Assembly (NCBI RefSeq): GCF_017654505.1
Contig: NC_054547.1
Location: forward strand, 30,381,846-30,445,845
Length of the DNA: 64,000 nt
DNA from: Polyodon spathula
Lineage: Eukaryota > Chordata > Actinopteri > Acipenseriformes > Polyodontidae
Direction of reading: 5' to 3'
The position numbers and the translations under genes are program-made. Within the stretch, counting starts at the first letter, position 1, and every line of letters starts with the position of its first letter. Below the pieces are notes generated by a model that saw only the letters and a program-made list of their open reading frames with translations, was not told where the DNA came from and ran no database searches. This document shows positions 53,285-64,000 of the stretch, piece by piece.

Positions 53285-53987
53285 CCAAACAAAGTTACAT
53301 TTAATCTGCGTTTTTAAGATTTCTAAAAAAAAAAAAAAGATACTTACATTAGCACAATATTTCTCAAAACAGTTCAAATTACCTGTACTGGCTAAATCTT
53401 TAGCTTCTTGGAAGCATTAGATATTCATTATGTGCTGGGGTCTGCCACTGTTACACTGTATTGACAAACACTTGTAATGACTGGAAGATGGATTCCTGGA
53501 AGATGGATGGCTTCCTCACAGAATCCGCCAAACTGCAATAAAAGCACCAGTGCATTAACACGTTAATTATATTCCATTATCATCATTGTCAACAGGTGTA
53601 GTGATGTTTTTACACCCCTTAACAGGTGCCGTTATTACAGGAGATTGAGTTACACAAGGTCGAAGGTGATTTGTGAAACTATTAGTGGAGTGGTACATTG
53701 CATTTTGAACTTTTAAGTTAATAACTCAGGCATTCTTTCATTACAGTTAATTTACAGATTCTGGAGCACTAGTAGGTAGTTGTTGGATTGTAACCTCACG
53801 ATTACTCAAACCAAAATGATATCCAAGGGCAGTACATTGGCAATGCCATTTACAATCCATATCTCACATAGAAAATATTTTTTGGCTTTCGGGCTGTACT
53901 TAGGTTACTTTCATAATGGGCAAGAAATTACATGTCACTGGTCGATTGTAACGCTCTGAGAGACAGGCAAAGAGATACCGGTATACA

Positions 53988-54134
53988 ATGGCTTCAGAGT
54001 GTGAAAGAGATCAATCTGATTTCTCTGACAAATTGAACAATCTTTATGACAGTGAGGACAGCGAGAGTGAGGGTTCAAATGGAGTAAATTGTGGGGAAGA
54101 AGTAGTGGTGGCTAGAGACCTAATTCCTTACTAA
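53988..54134 (+). pseudogene. Possible P2X7-like acidic N-terminal exon, relic
   Basis: A 48-codon frame starts MASECERDQSDFSDKLNNLY and is followed by DSEDSESEG and a terminal IPY before TAA. An acidic SDS/DSEDSE leader ending in (I/V)xPY resembles the start of P2X7-like cytosolic-domain proteins that are multicopy in fish genomes. Past the stop the same frame has RVGNAD then TGA, where that family usually has RLGNTDW. This suggests a decayed copy, probably mobile or retroposed. The match is by recalled motif only and could be chance. Confidence 0.3.
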
Positions 54135-54422
54135 TCTGAACTTCCAGCAATGGAAAACAGCAATCCTGGCATTAGGAATGTGAGGGATATGCCCCCGTGT
54201 CAGCGGGTTGGCAATGCTGATTGATATGATGATATATTGTGTACAGCTAGCCCCGGCTGTTGCAGTTAACATATGTGTATTTTGATCTGTTGTATCACCT
54301 TTAGTATCTGGCAATTAAATAGCAGTGATTTCTAAAATGAAAGCATTATTTATATACCAGAGTCAAATGAAATAAGGTTCTTGTTAACTGCACATAATGT
54401 GAAAAGCTCTTCATTACTTAAA

Positions 54423-54597
54423 CATGCTTATTGTAGTGTGTGTGTGTTTATGAAACCCATGCTTATTGTAGTGTGTGTGTGTTTATGAAACCCATGCTTA
54501 TTGTAGTGTGTGTGTGTTTATGAAACCCATGCTTATTGTAGTGTGTGTGTGTTTATGAAACCCATGCTTATTGTAGTGTGTGTGTGTTTATGAAACC
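54423..54597. repeat. 35-bp minisatellite, five units
   Basis: Five tandem 35-bp units start at 54423, 54458, 54493, 54528 and 54563. Each holds CATGCTTATTGTAG, a (TG)n run and TTTATGAAACC. The units look identical, including TG-run length. A partial sixth unit diverges into (ATT)n at 54602-54659. Confidence 0.95.
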
Positions 54598-54601
54598 CAT
54601 G

Positions 54602-54644
<43 letters not shown>

Positions 54645-54659
54645 TAGTATTATTATTAT
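54602..54659. repeat. (ATT)n microsatellite
   Basis: About 18 ATT units with one interruption, abutting the minisatellite. Confidence 0.9.
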
Positions 54660-54956
54660 TGCAATATTTGTTAACATTCTCCAATAGTTTCTGTATTGGT
54701 GACTGGTGGTAGCCTACTCTGCCTAATTCAGGGAAACTCTTGAATTCTTGCGCCTATCTGAGGTGAGGAAGCGGAGACTGAAATTTATTCTGAGAGTAAT
54801 TTAATTGACTACGATAATTTTTTTGTTTACTATTTTCAATGTCTTTTTTTTTAAATCTGCAGTTTGTACTGTAGCTGCAACTGTGTGGTCTTGAAGAAGC
54901 TGCAAGTAATTGAAAATCTGAGGTTTGACTGTTTTTTTTTTTTTTTGTATATATCT

Positions 54957-55030
54957 ATCAATCAATCTTTATTTTATATAGCACCTTTCTTAGTGGATCA
55001 CCATTACAAAGAGCTTTACAAGATGCAGTA
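54957..55030 (-). mobile_element. LINE2-like / SINE 3' tail, inverted
   Basis: On the minus strand this reads TGTAAAGCTCTTTGTAATGG, then GATCCACTAAGAAAGGTGCT, then TATATAAAATAAAG with an ATTGATTGAT end. It closely matches the tail of the SINE at 12740-12790 and ends in short tandem repeats as LINE2-clade tails do. The upstream body is not recognisable, so it is a 5'-truncated insertion. Confidence 0.6.
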
Positions 55031-55118
55031 ACAACAAGAAAATCCATAATACTTTAAATACAGAGAAATGCAGAATACATGATATACAGAAAAAAAATCA
55101 CAGAAAAATTATATTCCA

Positions 55119-55180
55119 TATATATAGATATATATATATATCATATATATATTATATATAGTATATGGTATATATATATT
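55119..55180. repeat. Imperfect (TA)n tract
   Basis: TA-rich tract with several interruptions. Confidence 0.8.
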
Positions 55181-55293
55181 GGAAATATCTATATAATATA
55201 CTCATGATAGACTATGAACTGGTGAACTGAAAAGTACCAAACAATTGGGGAGATTTAATCAGAGTAGTCCCAAGAAAATAAATGTATACTTAC

Positions 55294-55705
55294 TCTAGCA
55301 ACTCCACTTTCTTAACAACTTTGCTTCTTGGCTTCTTGTTGACAACTGCAGCTGAAGACAAACACTGTGGCGTGTTATATGAGGAGAGACTCCATCTGTC
55401 TCTCTTCGTCCCAGGTAGCTTACATGGGTCTTTTTCTCTCTTTTTTATCTGCTCCTCCGTGTGTACTGGCTGCATAGTCGGTACAGCCCCACTTTTCAAA
55501 TCTCTTTTCTACGACTGAGACTCATCGCAAATTGTATTTCATTAACAAAGCTGTCGGACGTGAAACGATAGCCACAAATCATGGAATTGGACGTCTCATG
55601 AAAAGCTTTCCTTTTAATTTGGACAAACTTGACCCGAAGTTGCCTTTCATTTAGGAATAAGTAAGTGGAATAGCCACAAAACATTACAGCACACAGTTTA
55701 ACCAT
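55294..55705 (-). pseudogene. THAP zinc-finger domain relic
   Basis: Read leftward from ATG at 55705, the frame starts MVKLCAVMFCGYS, giving the paired Cys of a C2CH THAP finger. It continues VKFVQIKRKAF, then MICGYRFTSDSF, then after a frameshift near 55498 LKSGAVPTMQP, the AVPTI-type end of the domain. The segment with the family's SFHxFP motif is missing, and the final zinc ligand (H in CxxHF) is Arg. A Lys-rich tail follows to 55294, where a GTAAGTAT donor-like site occurs. THAP fingers bind DNA in cellular THAP proteins and in P-element and Kolobok-type transposases. With a frameshift and a lost ligand this is a relic, probably transposon-derived, lying antisense in SPATA16 intron 3. Confidence 0.6.
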
Positions 55706-56011
55706 CGCTAAAGTAGGCCTATTATTTTTACTGTGTTAGTAACAATATAATAGTATTATAAATAAATATTAGACCTAATACAATTATGAATAACAATAAG
55801 TATATTATAAGTAAGTCAGTTAAAAAATTTAAAATGTTCAATATATACCTCTAGAATTCTGTTAAACAAGCTGGATACAGTGCAATATTTTCTTCTAGTG
55901 ATGTCACAGATCTCAAGATTCAGAATGAGGGCTTTTTGGCAGAAGCACTCAAAACAAGCTTTCACACATTTTTTAACGAAAAATTGTTTTAAAGTCAATA
56001 TCGTGTTTTCA

Positions 56012-56012
56012 A

Positions 56013-56071
<59 letters not shown>
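56012..56071. repeat. (TA)n microsatellite
   Basis: TA run of about 60 bp with one phase break. Confidence 0.95.
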
Positions 56072-56074
<3 letters not shown>

Positions 56075-58635
56075 ATACTTTTGTATTAATTGTTTTAACT
56101 TTAGAACACTATTATAGTGTAGTTTAATAAAATATAATCAGATTGTAATGTGAAATAGGTGACATGGATTTTAAATACTTTACACTGTTATGTTTGTTTT
56201 GTTAGCTTTTATTCTCAAGCAATTAAAATCTGTTGTGTACCTTAGTATAAAACCAATTGTATGACTGTTATACCAGGACCACTGTGCCATGCACAGTAAT
56301 ACAGTGTCATTATTGTGTATTGTAAACCTCAGAAGTTTCACCCACCAATCGGGAAGCTCCATTGCGTGGCATTACTACACAGCAGTTAACACGGTACTTT
56401 CAGTTAGAACATCTACTTTAAAAATAAATAAATAAATAAATACAATGGAAGGAAGGAAAGAAAATCATTGAAAAGAACCTGCAAGTTAGAGATCTAAAAT
56501 GTGTATAATGACAATAAAGGCACCGTTTTCTAGTTTCTTATCACAATAGAACCCTGATTATTGAGCCTGTGTCTTCCTGACAGTCAACTGCCAGACGATA
56601 GGGCTGTCTAATCAGGATTGTGTTGCTTACTGGGTAGTATTGTGTACATTTGAGTCATTCAATACATACACAATATAAAGGAAAATATAATAAGACATGT
56701 ATTTATCTTTTTTTACTAACAGAAACTATTACAGGATGACTCATAATATCTCTATGGTAACCCACATCTCTAGAGTGACTTCTGGCATGCGATTCTACCA
56801 GCTTTGTGTAAACAGCACACCATGTGGGTTTATAATACATTCATTTTCAAAAGCAGCTTCTGGTCCACCATAGAATAATACCTTCAGCTTTTTTTTTCAG
56901 GTGCATTCCATAATTATATGTCATATTCTAAAGTATGCTCTTTTCCTGTAATGAAACTGTTCACAAAAGGTCCCACTGCTGGTTGTTCTGCTATTATCTT
57001 GATATGAGGTCCCTTGTTTAGAAATAGCTCTGAAGCCTGGAGCAGGTTTTTCATTTGACATGTATCTCATTGTTCTACACCCCCATGTGGCCAGAACAAG
57101 AGCAGTAACAGGAACTTTAAATTGACTCAGCTCCCTCACTGCACATTGACTTTACCTTTATCATATTGACTGCCACTTCTGGCATAAAAATGATTTATTT
57201 TTGATGGTACAGGTAAAAATTAAAAAAATAGCAGTGCTGGATTTTTTTTTTTTTTTTTTTTAACAGATTTGAGAGCACTCATTTTCCATCTTGTCACTCA
57301 GTAATAGAATGATTTCATGAGAGGTATAGAATGTTGTACCTTAATCCAAGGATGTGAGAACAGGGGATTGGATGATCAGTGTACATTGTTGGCAGGTTAT
57401 TTTTCTAGCCCTATGCCCGTTTACTGCCACAGCTGTGCCGAGACAGGATGGTAAATGACATTGAAATGATATCTGGTTCTATTCTGTTGAGTGCAGATAA
57501 CCGTTTGAGTCTGTATTATAACATAAGTACATACATATCAAAGCTGTGAATGGCATTTTGTTAAAATATTGACTCATGCATCCATAACTTCCCTCACCCA
57601 TAATTATATAAATAATAATAAAAAAAAAACATTAGAACAGAATTATGATTTTAATAGCTCAATGCTTGCTTCTTTGCTAATCAGCTACTGCATGACATAA
57701 ATTGTTTTTTAAAAAGTGTTTGATACATTGTTGGGAGGATTGCTTGTTTGAACTGTATATGATTGTTTTCTGTTTGGTGTTATTTATTCATGTGTGTTGT
57801 CAAGGTTGTGGTACTTTCAGTTCACTGGAGTTCAGAATAGGCTATGAATAAATACATTTGCATTCACAAACACTGAAATTGAATGCAGTTTCAATTGTAT
57901 AGCATTTCATTATTGTATGTTTTTTTGTGACAGTAATCCTTATGCTGTGAAGGTTTTAGGACAGACATACTGGTGTCATTGCTTGCTCTTGCTATTTCCT
58001 GATTTCAATGAAAATAAAAAGCACAGTTGTACCAAACAAAACAGTTGTGATTGATGAAAAACTAAGCAAGGAAAATAGGCTACTTTAGTAATGTAAACAT
58101 TTTATAACCTCTAACATATGTATGGCTGAACAAAATAGTGATTCAGCCTCTGGGTTTGTATTAAGTCCAATACTGTGCTTTTATGGAAATGACATTCAAA
58201 TTCATGACAAGCTCCTGTAAGAACAATATTTTGTTGCTAGCCAAAGCATATGTGCTCATTTGTCAGAGATTATGTTGCAAACAGGTTAGACTTTCAACCT
58301 TATTTATGTCTAACTTTTACTGAGATAGCGCTTGTGGTTTTAAATTGCCCACCTCCAAATACAAGACATGTAATCTCCTCCAGAAGTTACGAGACAGCTC
58401 AATCCATGGTCCCTTCCGATACTGTCAGAGATATCCACACCGATTGGAAGCATTGGTTTTCTGTTCTCTCCAGATTTGGTAACTGTGGTGACCACGGATG
58501 GCATGCAATGTCATCACAATCCAGCTTTCTTTCCTTGGAACGGCAGCTGATGAATTGGACCTTTTTTATATTTATAAAAAAAATAAAATAAATTCAGGCA
58601 AATGTTTCAATTTTAAAACAGAAATAAATCATTTA

Positions 58636-58930
58636 ACATAAATTATATAGATGTCACAATAAATAGTATATTTCCATTTTGACAATTGTAATTAAAACTC
58701 GGATGTCCTGTAATATACATATGCATGGATAAAACTCCCTGGTGTCTTCAAAAAAGTTTGTTTTTATTTTTGTGTGAGATGAGTGCGACTAGCTCTTTTA
58801 AAATATTTATACATTATTTAATATAGATGGTAGACGTCAAAATAAGTGTGTTCCCTAGTATATTTCCATGTTGATAAAACAAGTTAATTGTCATTAAACT
58901 CGGATGTCCTGTAATATACATATGCGTGGA
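58636..58930. repeat. Short diverged duplication in intron 3
   Basis: A segment ending AACTCGGATGTCCTGTAATA and TACATATGC occurs at about 58695-58725 and again at about 58898-58926. Similar TATTTCCAT and ATAGATG words lie upstream of each. Unit spacing is about 200 bp. Non-coding. Confidence 0.65.
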
Positions 58931-59441
58931 AAAAAGTGCAAAAAAAATAAGTTGGGAGAAAACAGAGAAGGACATTTTTACCTTACTTTGGCAATTCATT
59001 TCTCTTTCTGTATGACAGGTATTGGCTTTTTCCCCTGCATTTCACCTAAGAGTGTTGGGAATCTACAAATTAAAAGTGAAATGGTGATTTTGGCTGATTT
59101 ACTTTTGCTGCATCAATACCCTGAAAACACGTAAACTATCCTTGCTGTCCGTGTCTGGAAGTTCTCGCGCTGATAACTTGTCACGAGGAACTGCCATTCC
59201 TCTCAATAGATTTCCAAGCCAATACTATAGCACATTTCAGGACAAATTAATCAGTATAAAAAAAAAAAGATTACAAATCCCATTACATCCCATTTTTCAG
59301 AATTTTGAGGAAAACAATTTAAAATTCTGCAACCTATTTTTGGGGCCTGTCACAGCTGAATACTATTTTGAGTACAGTGTTTAAAAAGACGTGCCTATTA
59401 TTTTCTCATGGAAACCAGACGTCACTTTAAACACCTTTTAA

Positions 59442-59474
59442 TATATATAGATATATATGATATATATATAATAT

Positions 59475-59507
<33 letters not shown>

Positions 59508-59515
59508 TATATATC
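59442..59515. repeat. Imperfect (TA)n tract
   Basis: TA run of about 70 bp with GA interruptions, 540 bp upstream of SPATA16 exon 4. Confidence 0.9.
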
Positions 59516-60054
59516 TCTCAAAACAAAAAAGCTACTTAGTATGCCGAAAAAAATCATTTTTCTTTGACAAAAATCTAGCCTGACATAATATAAACCAAAT
59601 TTGTGTTTTTGCTGGGCAGAATTGCCGATTTCTCACTGTAATGTATTCATATTTCAAAGCAATGTTACAGGCTTGTGTTTTCATGCAGCTGTGCACTGCT
59701 AGGCTATTGCTATTGAATTGCAGTTTTGTATATGCAATCACCTTGATTTTTTTTTTTGTATTACTGGGTCTACTCTTGTGAATGCCCCTGGGGCCATAGC
59801 TGAATTTTTTTGTAAAAAGTGGGGAGGGGATTATGACAAGAATGACTGTTGGGTGAATGAATTTGGGTTCAGATTGGTGAGGGGGCAATGACTATAAAGA
59901 GCACATCTGGAATAATGCTTTGAAAATGTTGTAAAGAAACATGGTTCTCTTCTATTGAGTGTGTGCCTTCCATCGAGTTTTCCCTGGCAAAAGGATATTG
60001 CATCTTGATGGAGAGTTCCCTGATTCTGTCTTCATATTCTGTCCTTGTCATTAG

Positions 60055-60139
60055 GAGTGCCATGATTGCTGACTACATGTACTGGCTGTCCGGAGGCAGT
60101 GAACAACATATAAGCAAGCTCATCAAACTGTATTGGCAG
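60055..60139 (+). CDS. SPATA16: SPATA16 coding exon 4
   Basis: The 85-bp exon lies between acceptor TGTCATTAG and donor TTGGCAG|GTGAGA. It enters in phase 2, its first base completing the Arg codon begun in exon 3, and leaves in phase 0. It encodes SAMIADYMYWLSGGSEQHIS then KLIKLYWQ. This matches the family's SAMIADYMFWLGGG and SKLIKLYWQ blocks at the C-terminal side of the TPR region. It is intact, with no stop or frameshift. Confidence 0.94.
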
Positions 60140-62900
60140 GTGAGAATTGATGGCTGCACAAGTGAGGAGGGGCCTGTCTCACAATCAGAACCCAAATGAA
60201 GGATTATTGCTTAAAAGACTGCCGAGTGAGGTAGCTCTTAGCATATCAATCAACTGGAATACTGCATAGCAGTAAACTATTTATAATGAACTAGGTGGAA
60301 TTCCACATTAGTGTGATTTCCATAGAGGCTGCAAAGCTTAACACCTTGATTACCAGTCTGCTTTATCTGTTCTATACCACAACAATGTATATATGCCCAG
60401 GTAAATACATTTAAATAAAAGATAAACTAGAAGAGACACCAATGTACACTATCAAATGATTGTGCTCATAAGTCCTGTCATAGTCAGTAGATAGGTTTCT
60501 AGGGTTTTGGAATGCTTTGTTAAAACAGGTGTTCTACACATTTACAAATCAATGCAACAAATTGTGCTCAAGGTATAAGGAGCCGAACAACAAAACACAC
60601 AGTGAAAACAGTATGTGTGCTGCAAGCTTGCACACATAAAAATGTCTTGGTTGTAAAATGTATATAATTCAGTGGCATATTGAATTAATTGTGTACTTGT
60701 CTGCTTCTGGGAAAAATCTGCCTTGAAAATAAGTTGATTGCATTTCTGTTTTTTTTGACACCCAGAAATAATATTGTATGAAATCTTAGTCTGATGTTTC
60801 GTTATGGAACGGGAGGCAAAACGGTAACTCCTTGTTTAATTTTTCTTCTTGAAAGCCCAAGAGTACAATTGCGATCACAACTCTTATATGTAGCATATGC
60901 ACTGCCATTTCAAGACTGCTTTCTGCCATGCAACAATTGGACTGATATGAACATGATCAAGTGATTTAGCTTTCCCATTACTGAACTTGCAGAGCAAAAT
61001 CTGTAGTATGGAATTACACAATATATTGTATGAAACCAGGACAGCAAGTAACACCAATTAAATATGACACCAAAATATTCTATAAAATAATTGCGTGGAG
61101 TAGTTGATTGTTCAACCCAGAAATATTGAAATTCACATTGGTTTCCCTCGTGATAACAGGAGATATGCTTTATGGTTTGTCATGGTGTGCGAGAGAATAA
61201 CAATTGAGTATGAAAAATAACATTTCAATGGCAATGTTAGATTTGAGTGTGAAAAGTTTTGTTTTGTGGAGTAAAGTGACAGCGCATTTATTGTCTGTTA
61301 TGAGCTACTGAATAAAGTCATTTATGACTTGTCCTTCTTATTAAGGCCTAGCATTGGACAGTGCAGGTTTATCAAGACCGCCACACATTTACACAGAGCA
61401 CAGCTGATTTCTTCTGATTCTGTGATAAAGTAACAATAAAAAAGTTTCCCATAGTTTTAGATTCATGGTTCTGTTTCTTGAACCAGACACCCACGCAGGT
61501 CAATAAACTAAATGAATTAGATGTGACATTTCAGGACTTACTCAATAGTTTCAATGAGCTTTTGACCCATTTGAAAATTAAACTAAAAATAAAAAAGAGT
61601 TTAAGCGATCGTTGCTGACTGCATATTCTCAGTTGAATTGCCATTTGAAACTGGTGAAACACCTCTAAGCTGGCTAGTGATTGTGACTTGTTTATCTTCT
61701 CAGGAATCAGTTATCTATATAGAAAATAATTACACAGCTCACGCATAACAAAGTGTTTGATCTTGCATATCAATCTGATTCTTTCAAATGTACTAAAACT
61801 CCCCTTGCTGAGTATGTTTGCAATATTTCTAAAAAAAAAAAAAAAAAACGTTGAGCATGTGCCCTTTTAGAAGTTTGCTCCAAGTTGTGCTTGAAAAATG
61901 GTCAGGTCTGAATACTGAAGACGAATGCCGTAACGACATCAGTTCTACATTCATTTAGTTTGAAATGTCATTATTGCCAGGAGAAATCAATAGAGAAGAA
62001 TTGCTTTATGGCTTAACATCTATTTTGCATGGAATGAGACAGGCTTAATTGGAGCGTGATCTTGATTTTTAAACAACAGGTCTGCTGTCTATATTCAGCT
62101 CTTTGATACCTTTAGTGTTTCATGACTAGTCCACCTGTTCATTTGCTTTCAAAATACTGGCTGTACTGAGGGAATCCCTACTCACGAAAATGAATGGGTA
62201 TGTAATTGACCCTTCTCCAAATAATCTGCCATCAAAATAAATCTGTCCCCCTATACTTCTGTACTGCAACATGAATATAATGCTCTGCCCATGTAAACAT
62301 GATTTAGTGCATGACTGAATGAAGCAGCGTACAATATATTAAAGAATGAATGATATATACTGTTTAATGTTGTATTATTGGGCTGATGGTAAAACACAAT
62401 TCAGGAACAGGCTGAAATGAGATTGCCAGATGTTGTATGGCTCATTTATTTAGAATTTGACTCTTGATCCTAAGACCCAGAAGTGAAAGGTTAGGGCCAC
62501 GAAGGTCATATTAATACACAGACGAGAACAGCTCCCCATTGAATGCTGATTATATTTAAATAAAGGCAGTGTATGTTTGATTTTTTAAACTTAAAAATGA
62601 CCGAAGAGCAGCAGTTCCCTATTACGCATCATGAAGAAATATAGAATACATTATTTCTCTTTTTGCGTCATGATAACATAATTTATATCTCTGGGTTTCT
62701 ACCAGCATCTTTTATATTATTTCACCAGGTCTGTAGACCAAAACAATCTACTGGGCTAGGAGTCTGCAGAAGTGTAATAAAGATCTATAAATCTTCACAA
62801 ATTGGAAGTACAGCCTTTCTTCCCTTTAGCTTTGTTTCATAAAAGAATAATTGGATTAAGGATTTGCAGCACGTCTTCACTCACCTTTTTCTATTGCAAG
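60140..62900 (+). other. SPATA16 intron 4
   Basis: Non-coding, 2.8 kb, AT-rich, with a poly-A run near 61831-61848. It is notably freer of recognisable transposons than intron 3. Confidence 0.8.
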
Positions 62901-63048
62901 GCAATGTTGGAAGAGGCCATTACTAAGGCAAATGCCTTCTCTGTCATGTACACGCCATGTACTGTGAAGCCCACAGCGGACTGCATTGAGAAAACCAAGA
63001 ACATTTTCAGAAAACAGCATCCTACATATACTGCATACGTGTTCACAG
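62901..63048 (+). CDS. SPATA16: SPATA16 coding exon 5 (last in window)
   Basis: The 148-bp exon follows acceptor TATTGCAAG in phase 0 and ends after one base of a codon at donor TTCACAG|GTATGG. It encodes AMLEEAITKANAFSVMYTPC, then TVKPTADCIEKTKNIFRKQH, then PTYTAYVFT. The family has AMIEEAIT(R/K)AESFSVMYTP and THPAYAEYMYT at these positions. With exons 1-4 it brings the model to 354 complete codons. The full protein is about 570 residues in mammals, so roughly 215 residues are encoded to the right of this window. Confidence 0.94.
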
Positions 63049-64000
63049 GTATGGAAAAATAATCACGGTCTAAGTACACTGGCTACAATTCCAAGGTGTT
63101 TATTTATTTACATTTTTTTTAGAGAATATATTTTGCAAGTCTTTAGTGAGTTAAAGGTAGCTCTCTCCGACTTGAGAGGCATTCCATACGACAGGTCATA
63201 CATTACAAAGCCCTAACGCTTGTGAGACGAGCTGTGGAATGTGTTACCTGCCTACTTTCAGCTTTTGCGTATGTATTGGCAGCGGGAGTCACAGGCTCAC
63301 ACATTCATGCTGGTCACGGATGAGTTAGCCAGTTTCTTTTATTAATCTTTATAGAAAATCTATGGTCTTACAAGAAATGCATATCTGTGTTGCTAAACCA
63401 TTCGGTGACCTTGCTGTGGCAGCCTAATATTTCAAAATAATTGAACAGCTCCAGCGGAAAACCTTTCCATAAAAACACTGTTAGAACAAGACGATTTCAA
63501 ACTAAGTATAATTTGACATTTTCACTGGGATATGAAAGTTCTTATTTTGCAACAGTTGTTTACAGTTATTGATCAAATTAAGGTCATGTTGTTTAAAGCC
63601 TCTAAGTGTCAACAGAGGGGATGATAAGACAGATCATTATCTGACCGGTAGATCCAAACGCAAAGTTTTTAGTGTTCAGCAAATCTTTTAATCAGTAGAA
63701 GGTATTGCATTATTTAAATTACTGTATCTCTCAAGGTGACCCAGTTCAAGGGTCATAGTGAAAATGTAACATGTTCAAGGGACCATCAATAACTCCCAGC
63801 AGTGTCAAATGAATGTCGTGAAACAGGTTATAATTGTGTATCAGGCTCGATTTGTGGTAAGTAGCTGAGGTCAACAGGCACATTTGCAATTGAACTCATA
63901 CAGTGTTGTATTGAAAACATATTATGAGAAATCTATTCTATTGCCTCATCATTATTGTATTCCAATAAGTATGTCTTCTTAAAAATCTTCTCTAGCTTTT
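63049..64000 (+). other. SPATA16 intron 5, incomplete
   Basis: Begins at the exon 5 donor and runs off the window. No acceptor with matching coding sequence for the next SPATA16 block is visible before 64000. Confidence 0.7.

Larger units (their letters stand above)
50687..60054 (+). other. SPATA16 intron 3
   Basis: The largest intron seen, 9.4 kb. It is a repeat sink: a poly-G block (51547-51579), two palindromic elements, a P2X7-like relic, a 35-bp minisatellite, an inverted LINE2-like tail, a THAP relic, a short duplicated segment near 58.6-58.9 kb and four TA tracts. No additional SPATA16 exon is needed, because exons 3 and 4 join in phase. Confidence 0.8.

Noticed and set aside
54423..54597. 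Regular 35-bp repeats resembling a CRISPR array
   Set aside because: The units are directly adjacent with no spacers, in a vertebrate intron; it is a minisatellite.
58250..58591. 113-codon plus-strand frame
   Set aside because: Longer than most, but no recognisable motif, no splice-supported extension, and it lies in SPATA16 intron 3.

Overview
The window is vertebrate nuclear DNA: AT-rich, crowded with (TA)n microsatellites, tRNA-derived SINEs and dead DNA transposons, and carrying one spliced protein-coding gene. The element repertoire (hAT, Tc1/mariner, piggyBac-like and Ty3/gypsy relics, palindromic MITEs, and a SINE with the box and tail layout I associate with sturgeons) suggests a ray-finned fish, perhaps a sturgeon or paddlefish. 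That taxon call is inference from recalled repeat families, not something a single gene proves.

The only gene I can support is the 5' part of SPATA16 (spermatogenesis-associated 16, a TPR-containing testis/acrosome protein), on the + strand from about 42.8 kb to beyond the right edge. Five coding exons (42777-43387, 46674-46819, 50597-50686, 60055-60139, 62901-63048) have GT/AG junctions, compatible phases and continuous similarity to the vertebrate protein. They encode about 354 residues; the family is about 570 residues long, so the C-terminal exons lie outside the window.

Layout. 1-7 kb: a complete degenerate hAT element with an exact 8-bp target-site duplication (384-2106), a 314-bp MITE (4812-5125), and an 840-bp tandem duplication around a long TA tract (5454-7080). 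7-24 kb: mostly featureless AT-rich intergenic DNA with a Tc1 relic, a SINE and TA tracts. 24-32 kb: the transposon-richest part, with a solo-LTR-like block, a Tc1/mariner copy with ruined transposase, a piggyBac-like non-autonomous element and an antisense Ty3/gypsy gag relic with its 5' LTR. 32-42 kb: a second SINE family, a palindromic element and microsatellites. 42.8-64 kb: SPATA16, whose introns hold a TTAA-flanked long-inverted-repeat MITE, two other palindromic elements, a THAP-domain relic, a 35-bp minisatellite and more TA tracts.

No operon, CRISPR array, phage or prokaryotic system is present. No new biological system was found. The points most worth checking are the SPATA16 Arg codon split at an exon junction (the residue and splice position of a human infertility mutation), the THAP relic, the TTAA-flanked palindromic MITE, and the tandem duplication that may be an assembly artefact.
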